From the NCBI RefSeq assembly GCF_000092065.1, contig NC_009357.1:806001-870000 (forward strand): 64,000 bases of DNA. Reading direction: 5' to 3'. Made by a program: the position numbers and the translations under genes. Shown here piece by piece: positions 57,411 through 64,000 of this stretch (the first letter of the stretch is position 1; each line of letters starts with the position of its first letter). Source of the stretch: Ostreococcus lucimarinus CCE9901 (lineage: Eukaryota; Chlorophyta; Mamiellophyceae; Mamiellales; Bathycoccaceae). The notes below the pieces were generated by a model that was not told where the DNA came from, did not search any database, and saw only the letters and a program-made list of their open reading frames with translations.

Positions 57411-58400
57411 ATGGAGGCGCGACGCGCGATGGCGCGCGCGCGACGCGCGTCGGGATGGCGCGGTGGTGGAAGCGCTCGAGCGTCGAGACGACGCCGAAAC
57501 GCGAAAGCGCGCCGCGCGGCGAATCGCGACGACGCGGTGACGTACGAGTGCGTGGATGGTGAGACGTATTGCGATGGACGTCACGCGCGCGCGCTCGGGC
57601 GCGCGTGCGCGGCGCTTCGAACGAGGTGTTTTTATGAGTTTGAGCGCGAGGAGACTTTTACGTACGATTTTTCGTACGACGAGGACGACGATTCGGCGGC
57701 GTACCTCAGAGCGCGGTTACGATGGTGGGAGGATCGAATCGCGAGCGAGACGTTGCGAGAACCGATGATGCGTCAGGCTGGCGTGCGCTCGCTGCGTACG
57801 TTCGCAGTGTTGGCGAGAACGGACGCCTCCGGTCGACGAGCGGGATTCGAAGAGAGTTCGACGACGGGCGAGACGCCAGCAGACGCAGAGGCTTTGCGTC
57901 GCTGGAGTATTGTGCACGAAGGTGCCGATGCAAACGCAGACACTAGCGTTGCGGAATCGCATCTCGCCGTCGTGGGTACGCTTGACGTGCATCTGGGGGC
58001 GAAATTGCCCGGGGAAATACTCGTCGGTCGACGACCGTTCGCCGACGCGTCCGCCGACGCGTCCGCCGACGCCGCCAACGATCAATACGGCTTTGACCCG
58101 CTCGCCGTCGTTGACCCTCCACGAGCGTACGTCTTCAACGTCTGTGTCGCTCCCGAATTCCGCGGTCGCGGCGTCGCGGAAGCCATGCTGCGCGTCTCCT
58201 ACGAATATCTCGCGTCTCGCACGCGCGCCGCAGTCGTCTACATTCACGTCGAGCGCGACAACGTCAGCGCTCGACGCGCGTACGAAAAGGCTCTCTTTTC
58301 CATCGAGAGCGAAGAGACGCCCGAGCAGAGCGCGAGCGCCGCGCACGAGCCTCGTATTTTGCTTTATCGAGAAATTCTTCGCGCGTCGCCGGCCTTTTGA
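57411..58400 (+). CDS. GNAT-family N-acetyltransferase, probably plastid-targeted
   Basis: A 329-residue protein. The first 45 residues are Arg/Ala-rich and transit-like. The GNAT fold occupies the C-terminal half: AYVFNVCVAPEFRGRGVAEAML carries the acetyl-CoA-binding RGRGVA loop, and VVYIHVERDNVSARRAYEKALF supplies the motif B Asn and Tyr. A central insert (about residues 203-217) consists of a short DASA repeat encoded by 12-bp units. Plastid GNATs acetylate protein lysines and N-termini; the substrate here cannot be read from the sequence. Confidence 0.85.
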   Translation: MEARRAMARARRASGWRGGGSARASRRRRNAKARRAANRDDAVTYECVDGETYCDGRHARALGRACAALRTRCFYEFEREETFTYDFSYDEDDDSAAYLRARLRWWEDRIASETLREPMMRQAGVRSLRTFAVLARTDASGRRAGFEESSTTGETPADAEALRRWSIVHEGADANADTSVAESHLAVVGTLDVHLGAKLPGEILVGRRPFADASADASADAANDQYGFDPLAVVDPPRAYVFNVCVAPEFRGRGVAEAMLRVSYEYLASRTRAAVVYIHVERDNVSARRAYEKALFSIESEETPEQSASAAHEPRILLYREILRASPAF

Positions 58401-58502
58401 ACTTTCAACAAAGATCAGTTGTACAGTAATCAACCGTCTTCAGTACGGGCCTCGCCCCGTCGCCAACGTCAACGCGCGCGCGGTCATCAACAAGAACACG
58501 CG

Positions 58503-59948
58503 ATGGCGTCGATCGTGCTCGCCGGCGGTGCCGCCGCGGCGTTCTTCCGCCAGAAATCCGCGACGAAATCGCAGCTTCAAAAGACAACGGTCGAGAATGA
58601 GTCACAGCTTCAAAGCGTCCATCGCGCGCGTATCGACGCCGAATGCGAGCTGGCGCTCATGCACGCCGATCACGAAGACGCGCTTGAACGACTGCGCGAA
58701 AGCGAGGCGCGAAACGCGGCGTTGGAGGCGACGATGAAAGAAATGGAGGAACAGCGGGAGGAGACGGCGTCAAAGGTGAGGGCGGAAAAGGAACAGACGA
58801 CGAAACTTCGGTTCTCGTTGACTGTGGCGAATGGCAGGATCGATAAAATGCGCAAAGAAATCGATGCGCTCAAGGCGCAGGTAAGCGAGGAGGGGAAACT
58901 GTCGGAGGAGAACAAGAGATGGAAAGAACGGGCCAACGACGCGTCGAAAAATTTGGAGACGACGAGGGGACGCGTGCGAGAATTGACGGAGAAGAATGGG
59001 GAGTTGGTGAAGGAAAAGTCTAGGCTTGAGCACGAGCTCGAGGATGCTAAGGCAGCAGAAGCAAAACTGGAGACGGCGCGTGCGCGAAACGTGCAGTTGA
59101 CCGATGAATTAGACGCGAAAAACCAAGAGTTGGCGGCGTCGACGCACGCTTTGCAAGATGCAGAGGTCAATTTTCGACACTCTGAGAGTCAAAATGTGCA
59201 ACTTGGGATCGAGGTAGAAGAATTGCGGGAACAAGTCGTCGCACTACGCGCTCAGGAGATTGAGTTACAAGCCGAGTTGAAAGAAATGCTCGAAACATTG
59301 AATATGGTGACGTCGAACGAGCACGAGGGCGAATTCGAGCGTGACGCCGAAATCGAGCGCATGATGGAAAAGTTGAGCACCCCATTGTCCGAACGTCAGG
59401 GATCTAGTATGGCGAGTGGTGATATGCAGGATGTCAGCCATAGAATGGCCGTCCTGATGGCTCGTGTGGAGGAGTGCAAGACGCCGATGGGGATTTCGAA
59501 AGCGATAGCGGAGTTGGATGAGCTTCAAGTCAAGCTCAGAGATCTTCAGGGCGACGAAGACGACGATATCACTCCGCCTGACGTGAACTCACCGGACGCT
59601 TGGCCCATCTCGCCTCCGTCACCGGTGACGACGTCTAAGAATATATCCGATGATGTTAACATCGGTGAGATTACGCCGCAACGAAGCTTGAACTTTGGCG
59701 ACACGTCGCCGCCGCCGAAAGGCGCCGCGAAGGATGGCATGTGCGCCAAGTGTGGTATCATCCCCATCGCCGATGGATGCGACGGTCGATGCGCGCTCTG
59801 CCATGCGAAAAAGCAGCAAAAGCTCGCGGCTTCGCCGTTACAGCGTGGACTTGCAAGTTTCAAGGACGTCTTTTCGCCATCGAAAGAGAAGAAGGAGGCA
59901 CGATCGGCCAAAAAGTCGAACAAGAAGAAAGGGAACAAGAAAAAGTAA
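58503..59948 (+). CDS. long coiled-coil protein with a C-terminal Cys cluster, unknown function
   Basis: A 481-residue protein. A hydrophobic N-terminus (MASIVLAGGAAAAFF) may be a membrane anchor or targeting signal. Residues 25-290 form a nearly continuous coiled coil with heptads of Leu, Glu, Lys and Arg. A Ser/Pro/Asp-rich linker has phosphorylation-like sites (DITPPDVNSPDAWPISPPSP). A cluster of five Cys within 20 residues (CAKCG ... CDGRCALC) could bind zinc. The end is very Lys-rich (KKSNKKKGNKKK). No family is recognised. The ATG at 58503 gives the compact N-terminus. Confidence 0.65.
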   Translation: MASIVLAGGAAAAFFRQKSATKSQLQKTTVENESQLQSVHRARIDAECELALMHADHEDALERLRESEARNAALEATMKEMEEQREETASKVRAEKEQTTKLRFSLTVANGRIDKMRKEIDALKAQVSEEGKLSEENKRWKERANDASKNLETTRGRVRELTEKNGELVKEKSRLEHELEDAKAAEAKLETARARNVQLTDELDAKNQELAASTHALQDAEVNFRHSESQNVQLGIEVEELREQVVALRAQEIELQAELKEMLETLNMVTSNEHEGEFERDAEIERMMEKLSTPLSERQGSSMASGDMQDVSHRMAVLMARVEECKTPMGISKAIAELDELQVKLRDLQGDEDDDITPPDVNSPDAWPISPPSPVTTSKNISDDVNIGEITPQRSLNFGDTSPPPKGAAKDGMCAKCGIIPIADGCDGRCALCHAKKQQKLAASPLQRGLASFKDVFSPSKEKKEARSAKKSNKKKGNKKK

Positions 59949-59977
59949 TTCGCCTATTACACATGTATGACAACGGT

Positions 59978-61483
59978 TTACATCCTTGCCTTGGTAAATA
60001 TCCCTTTCCCGTCGAACACTATCGTCGTCGCGCGTCTTCGGTCTTGCGCTATCCGCACTACTTCCATCGCGGCGATGTGTGCGGCGACGCATGCCGTCGG
60101 CGCATCCATCCATCCCGAGAACGACGCACGCGTGAAGGACGAGTCCGTGCCTAAACTAACATCCACAACACACGACCCCACGCTCGTACTCGTAATTTCA
60201 ATCACCGGCGATTTTGCCTCTCTCGCGATGGCGACGACTTCGTCGGCGGTGGCGCACGCGCTCGTGCGAACCACGACGTGGTATTTGTACGTTTCTAAAT
60301 CGTCTAAATCGCACAAATCGTCCACTTCGCAATCGTGCCGAACAAATACTTTTGATCCACTCGCCCCGTATACGTCGACGTTACCGACGCCGACGGCGGC
60401 AAGCGCGCAGACGCACGCGTCGTTGGCGAGCGAATCCGTGCCGCACACAAGGACGTACATCTCTCTCAGCTTAGCCAACGCGTCGTAGCCGAAAAGTCTC
60501 GCGTGCGTATCGAAACCCTCGCGATCTTCATCACCGTCTTGCGCGTCGTCGGCATCCATATCGTCCCCGCTCGGAAGAACCTCGTATTCGGACGCGTTTG
60601 GCACGGGCGCCGAGTCCGGGCGATCGGGCTTGTACAACGCCAACGCCTCCACGTGCGTCCACTGATCGCACTCGCGCGCCACTGCGACGGCTTCACTCGC
60701 GTCCAAATAACTCAATATCTTACTCGCCACGACCGCGGCGACGACGCCACACATAGACGCCGTCTCCGGCGCCTCGTCGTCGTCGCCGTTTCCCGGTAAT
60801 CCTTTCCTCGCGTCCGCGCCCGTGATCCCCAACAACGGCCGCGTCTCGGGATGCGCGCGCAAAAACTCCCAGTGCAATCCCGCCTGCAGTTCATCTCGCG
60901 CCTTCGCGTCCGCGTCCACGCCCGCGCTCGACGCCGACAGCGTCTCCGCTAATCTCGCCGTGGCGCTCGGTCGCAGCGCCTCGTACAGCGTCTTCGATCC
61001 CGCGCCGCCGTCGTCCACGAACACGCACCCCGTCGTCGCCTTCGCGCGCGCGTACGCGAACGCGCACGCGCCACTCCCGAGTCCATCTTCGTCGTCGCGC
61101 GTTCTTTTGCACGCCTCCGCCATCGCGCACGCCTCGCTCAGCGCCCCCGGGCCGCACCGCACCGCGACGCGCGCCCCCGTCGCTCGAATCTTCTCCGCGT
61201 CCAGCGCTTCGCCCTCGCGCGTCGACGCGCGCGCGACCGCTCGACCGCACTGACGGTTGATGGTATCAACGCACGCGTCGACGGCGTCGCGTCCGACGTC
61301 GCCGAGCGTCAGCGCGCCGCCCGCGGCTTCGTAATCTTCGAGCGAGACGCGGCGATGTCGACGCGCGTCGTGCACGATGAGCGTCGGATGCGTCGGCGCG
61401 CGGGCGAGAACCGCGGCGAGGGCGTGCGCGACGCCGCCGGACACGCCGGAGATGAGGATCGCGGGAGGATCGGCGCCGCGCAT
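59978..61483 (-). CDS. degenerate E1/ThiF-like protein with two Rossmann-like lobes
   Basis: A 501-residue protein. The first lobe (about 1-290) resembles the SAE1/AOS1-type E1 half: AILISGVSGGVAHALAAVLA, then late ETASMCGVVAAVVASKILSYLDA, which aligns with the family CAVVGG helix. The second lobe (about 325-501) resembles an inactive E1 adenylation half: HARLFGYDALAKLREMYVLVCGTDSLANDACVCALAAVGVGNVDVYG, VVVRTSACATADEVVAIAREAKSPVIEI, and the ending ACVAAHIAAMEVVRI ... TIVFDGKGI. The Gly-rich ATP loop is lost in both, and no catalytic Cys domain or zinc CxxC is seen. Its length suits a two-lobe pseudo-enzyme. Confidence 0.6.
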   Translation of the reverse strand: MRGADPPAILISGVSGGVAHALAAVLARAPTHPTLIVHDARRHRRVSLEDYEAAGGALTLGDVGRDAVDACVDTINRQCGRAVARASTREGEALDAEKIRATGARVAVRCGPGALSEACAMAEACKRTRDDEDGLGSGACAFAYARAKATTGCVFVDDGGAGSKTLYEALRPSATARLAETLSASSAGVDADAKARDELQAGLHWEFLRAHPETRPLLGITGADARKGLPGNGDDDEAPETASMCGVVAAVVASKILSYLDASEAVAVARECDQWTHVEALALYKPDRPDSAPVPNASEYEVLPSGDDMDADDAQDGDEDREGFDTHARLFGYDALAKLREMYVLVCGTDSLANDACVCALAAVGVGNVDVYGASGSKVFVRHDCEVDDLCDLDDLETYKYHVVVRTSACATADEVVAIAREAKSPVIEITSTSVGSCVVDVSLGTDSSFTRASFSGWMDAPTACVAAHIAAMEVVRIAQDRRRATTIVFDGKGIFTKARM

Positions 61484-61621
61484 GATCGCGGCGGAGTGGG
61501 GACGGGCGCGCGGACGCCGCGGGGCGTCGGTTCGTCGACGCGCGACGCGTAATCGTACCGGACGTCGTGAAACGGACGGCGTGAGACCGCAGCGCGGGTG
61601 CTATGATGAAGGTAATACATA

Positions 61622-63235
61622 TTAATCTTGTTCGAGCGCGGCGAGGCGCCCGAGGAGCTTGGCGTTTTCGAGGGAGAGGGCGTCTTTTTGCGCCTCGCAC
61701 TCGACGATTTCGTTTTGCAGCGCCGCGCACTCGGCGACGATGGTGTCTTTGACGGCCATCATTTCGCGCCCGATTGCGGCCAATTTTTCAAGGTTTCGAA
61801 TCTTTGCTTCTTGTTTGGATAAGGTGGCTTCAAAGTCCGCCTTCATCGCTTCCACGTCCTCGATGGGTGCGCCGACGGAGTTTAACAGCGTTTCCTCGAC
61901 GACGCCTTCGAGCGCGGAGATTTTAGCCTCCAAAGCGACGCGTTCTTGTGAGTGCGATTCGATCGCCGAGCGAAGCGCTTCGTCCCCCGCTAACTCCGCG
62001 CTTCGCACCGCTTCTGCGAGTTCGTCGACTCGGGATTCCAACTCTTCGACGGCGGCGGCGGCGGTTCGCGCCTCATCGCGCGCTCGCTCGAGATCGTCCC
62101 GCAACGTCTGCACGACGCTTTCACTGGAATCGAGCGTTGACTGTGCTTCACGATATGAGGCTTCGAGACGCTCGATTTGCGCGGTCGAAGCCGTCGCATT
62201 TTGCTCGTACTCTTGGCGCTCAGACTTTCGCCGTTGGGCTTCGTCGGAGAGACGGCTCTCCAACTCATCGCGAGCCGACTCTAGCGATGCGATGCGCTCG
62301 AGAAGTTCTACACCTCGATTGACTTCTATGCTGTGCGCGGATTGCGCGTGCGTCAACTTCTCTTCCACCTCGCGAAGTTGTTCGGCCATCTTTTGCTCCT
62401 TCTCCGCGAGCGCGCCCTCAAGTCCCGCCCTGACGCGTCCGAGCTCGTTCGCTTCGGCTCGCGCCTCCTCGAGCGCTACGTTCGATTGGTCCACGGCATC
62501 GACTGCAAGACTCAAGCGTGACTCTATGTCGCTCATCGCCTCAATCGTCTCCTTTTCGAATTCCTCCAGCGTGAGCTCGAGTAAAGTGGCTCGGCGTTCG
62601 GCGGCGGCGCGAGCCGAATCGCCCGATCCGCTCGCGCTCAGAGCTCCTATGCGTTCAGCTGCGCGCAATCGCTCACGCATTTCGCTTTCTAACGCCTCAA
62701 GTCGCGCCTCCTCCTTCTCCGTCGCGCGCTGTAATTCCTCTTCAAGCTCTCTATTCTTCGCCTCACTCTCCTCGAGCATGTGTTGCATCGCGTCCGTCAC
62801 CGCCTGCGCCGTGTCCCGCTCGCGATCGATTCCAGCCTCCTTCGCCGTCTCCAACTCACGCTCGAACGCCGCGCGCATCGCAATCATCTCATGCGCGTGT
62901 GCGTCCTCCATTTCCGTCACCGCGCTCGCATCGCCCGACCTCGACGCCCACCCCTCCTCGAGCGCCGTCAACTCCTCGCGCAGGTGCGCGTTTTCGTTGT
63001 GCGCGTCCCGCAGCTCTTCCCGCAGCCGCGCCACGATCGTCGCGTTCGGCGCCGCGCCGCCGTTCGCGTCGACGTCGTCGGGCGACACGCCGCTGTCTCC
63101 GCGCACGACCGCGCGCGCCGTCGTCGTCGTCGTCGTCGCGCGTCGGGACCGCCTTATCCGCATCGCGCGCGCGCGCGCGTCGTCGCGTTCGCGGCGCGCC
63201 GTCGCGCTCGGCGCGACGGCGAGCGCGCGCGACAT
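61622..63235 (-). CDS. coiled-coil protein, probably plastid-targeted, unknown function
   Basis: A 537-residue protein. The N-terminus (MSRALAVAPSATARRERDDAR) and an Arg/Thr-rich stretch with six Thr are compatible with a transit peptide. From about residue 70 to the end it is almost entirely predicted coiled coil, rich in Glu, Ala, Arg and Leu, with no other domain. The general look is of plastid filament-like or structural proteins, but no specific family can be named. It is divergent from the DUF1995 gene, with 66 bp between starts. Confidence 0.65.
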   Translation of the reverse strand: MSRALAVAPSATARRERDDARARAMRIRRSRRATTTTTTARAVVRGDSGVSPDDVDANGGAAPNATIVARLREELRDAHNENAHLREELTALEEGWASRSGDASAVTEMEDAHAHEMIAMRAAFERELETAKEAGIDRERDTAQAVTDAMQHMLEESEAKNRELEEELQRATEKEEARLEALESEMRERLRAAERIGALSASGSGDSARAAAERRATLLELTLEEFEKETIEAMSDIESRLSLAVDAVDQSNVALEEARAEANELGRVRAGLEGALAEKEQKMAEQLREVEEKLTHAQSAHSIEVNRGVELLERIASLESARDELESRLSDEAQRRKSERQEYEQNATASTAQIERLEASYREAQSTLDSSESVVQTLRDDLERARDEARTAAAAVEELESRVDELAEAVRSAELAGDEALRSAIESHSQERVALEAKISALEGVVEETLLNSVGAPIEDVEAMKADFEATLSKQEAKIRNLEKLAAIGREMMAVKDTIVAECAALQNEIVECEAQKDALSLENAKLLGRLAALEQD

Positions 63236-63301
63236 CGTCGTCGTCGTCCTCGCGCGCGGACGCGCCGTCCCGCGCGCGTTGCGCGGCGAAGTGTCGTCAC
63301 A

Positions 63302-64000
63302 ATGACGCGCTTCGCGGCGGTCGAGCTCGCGCGCGGCGCGCGTTTCCGCGTCGCGTCTCGCGAGCGCGGCGCGCGACTCCGCCGTCGCGCGACGCCGACG
63401 CGCCTGACGCCGTTCCCGCGCGACTACGCCGAGCTCGAGCGACAGGCGCGCGAGAGCGTGAAACGATGCGCGAAAGATGGCGTCGAGCTCGTCGAGCTTC
63501 AGTTTCCACCCGGTGGATTGGAACTCGCGAGCGGGGATTTAGAGGGAAACGTCGAGTGTAATCTCACCACCGAGCGGCTGAGAGGGATATGCGATGCGTT
63601 CGTGGCGAACGGGACGGCGAGCACGACGCGCGTGCTGTTTCCGGATCCCACGGAGATGCGGTTGGCGACGACGGGGGCGAACGCGGCGCCGGACGGGATT
63701 CGAGCGCCGGAACAGAGCGACACGCGCGGGTGGTTCGCGGATTGGAAAGGAACGCTAGATTACGTGGATGATCCTAGTTTCATGTCGGTGAGTGGATTCG
63801 ATAAGATATTCGGTGGGAAGAAGAATATTTCAGAGCGGATGAGAGGAGACGAGACGGCGTACGTCGTCGCGTATCCGAGCGCAAATATTTCCGAGTTGGC
63901 GAATACGCGAGATTTGTACGAAGGGTGCGTGCGAGGAACGGGAAAGTCGCTCGTGGTGTGTAACGGCGAGTTGGAACGCACGCGGTCGAATTATTATCCG
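63302..64000 (+). CDS. DUF1995/LPA3-like plastid protein (partial, C-terminus off the right edge)
   Basis: The ATG at 63302 opens a frame of 233 codons that is still open at the window edge. An Arg-rich, transit-like N-terminus of about 35 residues is followed by LTPFPRDYAELERQARESVKRCAKDGVELVELQFPPGGLE, VRVLFPDP-type motifs (STTRVLFPDPTEMRLA), YVVAYPSANISELANTRDLYEG and SLVVCNGELERTRSNYYP. This is the DUF1995 pattern found in plant LPA3 and related thylakoid proteins that help assemble photosystem II. The C-terminal part is outside the window. Confidence 0.82.
   Translation, partial: MTRFAAVELARGARFRVASRERGARLRRRATPTRLTPFPRDYAELERQARESVKRCAKDGVELVELQFPPGGLELASGDLEGNVECNLTTERLRGICDAFVANGTASTTRVLFPDPTEMRLATTGANAAPDGIRAPEQSDTRGWFADWKGTLDYVDDPSFMSVSGFDKIFGGKKNISERMRGDETAYVVAYPSANISELANTRDLYEGCVRGTGKSLVVCNGELERTRSNYYP

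Noticed and set aside
1-64000. tRNA, rRNA, CRISPR, transposon or viral genes
   Set aside because: No cloverleaf-like sequence, rRNA stretch, repeat-spacer array, transposase, integrase or capsid-type gene was recognised by eye. A tRNAscan and repeat search would be needed to be certain.

Overview
The window is a compact nuclear segment of a green alga, most like Ostreococcus or another Mamiellophyceae picoeukaryote. The species was not tested by any search. The evidence is the gene content: COP1 with RING plus WD40, plant-type MSH1 with a GIY-YIG tail, plant-type VPS13 with PH, C2 and VPS62-like parts, GT77, DUF1995/LPA3 and XRCC3. The DNA is GC-rich, about 94 percent of it is coding by my estimate, most genes are single-exon, and a few have very short introns. 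Thirty-five protein-coding genes are supported, two of them cut by the window edges. I saw no tRNA, rRNA, transposon, CRISPR array or viral insert.

Layout, left part (1-21.7 kb): a partial hnRNP Q/R-like RRM protein (-), tRNA 2-selenouridine synthase SelU (+), a small FHA-like plastid protein (+), COP1 (-), a CobW-type GTPase (-), XRCC3 (+), the NEDD8 E1 subunit UBA3 (+, one intron), a GT77 glycosyltransferase (-), a circularly permuted GTPase (+), a FAD oxidoreductase (-), TAP46 (-), a membrane protein with four rhamnose-binding lectin domains (+), a G-patch protein (+), a small membrane protein (-), an ALMT/FUSC-like protein (-) and RlmN with a tail anchor (+).

Middle part (21.7-46.7 kb): a 12.7-kb single-exon VPS13 (-), a plastid J protein (-), the cobalamin protein CblD/MMADHC (-, one intron), MSH1 (+), an unknown protein (-), an ABCF ATPase (+) and cysteinyl-tRNA synthetase (+).

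Right part (46.7-64 kb): an M3 oligopeptidase F (-), a Kelch protein with CCCH and CCHC zinc fingers (-), a PP2C phosphatase with a SAP tail (+), an unknown secreted protein (-, one intron reconstructed here), a CBS/AMPK-gamma-like protein (-), an SDS22-type LRR protein (-), PET191 (+), a GNAT acetyltransferase (+), a coiled-coil protein with a Cys cluster (+), a degenerate E1/ThiF-like protein (-), a plastid-like coiled-coil protein (-) and a partial DUF1995 protein (+).

Genes are not in operons. Divergent pairs are separated by about 25-165 bp and convergent pairs by as little as 24-31 bp, so promoters and terminators must be very short. Themes that recur are organelle maintenance (MSH1, RlmN, the permuted GTPase, PET191, J protein, DUF1995), ubiquitin-like signalling (COP1, UBA3, the pseudo-E1), selenium and cobalamin metabolism (SelU, CblD), and secreted or cell-surface proteins with no obvious described counterpart. 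The best leads for something new are the four-lectin membrane protein, the pseudo-E1, the Kelch/zinc-finger protein, the eukaryotic SelU and the tail-anchored RlmN.
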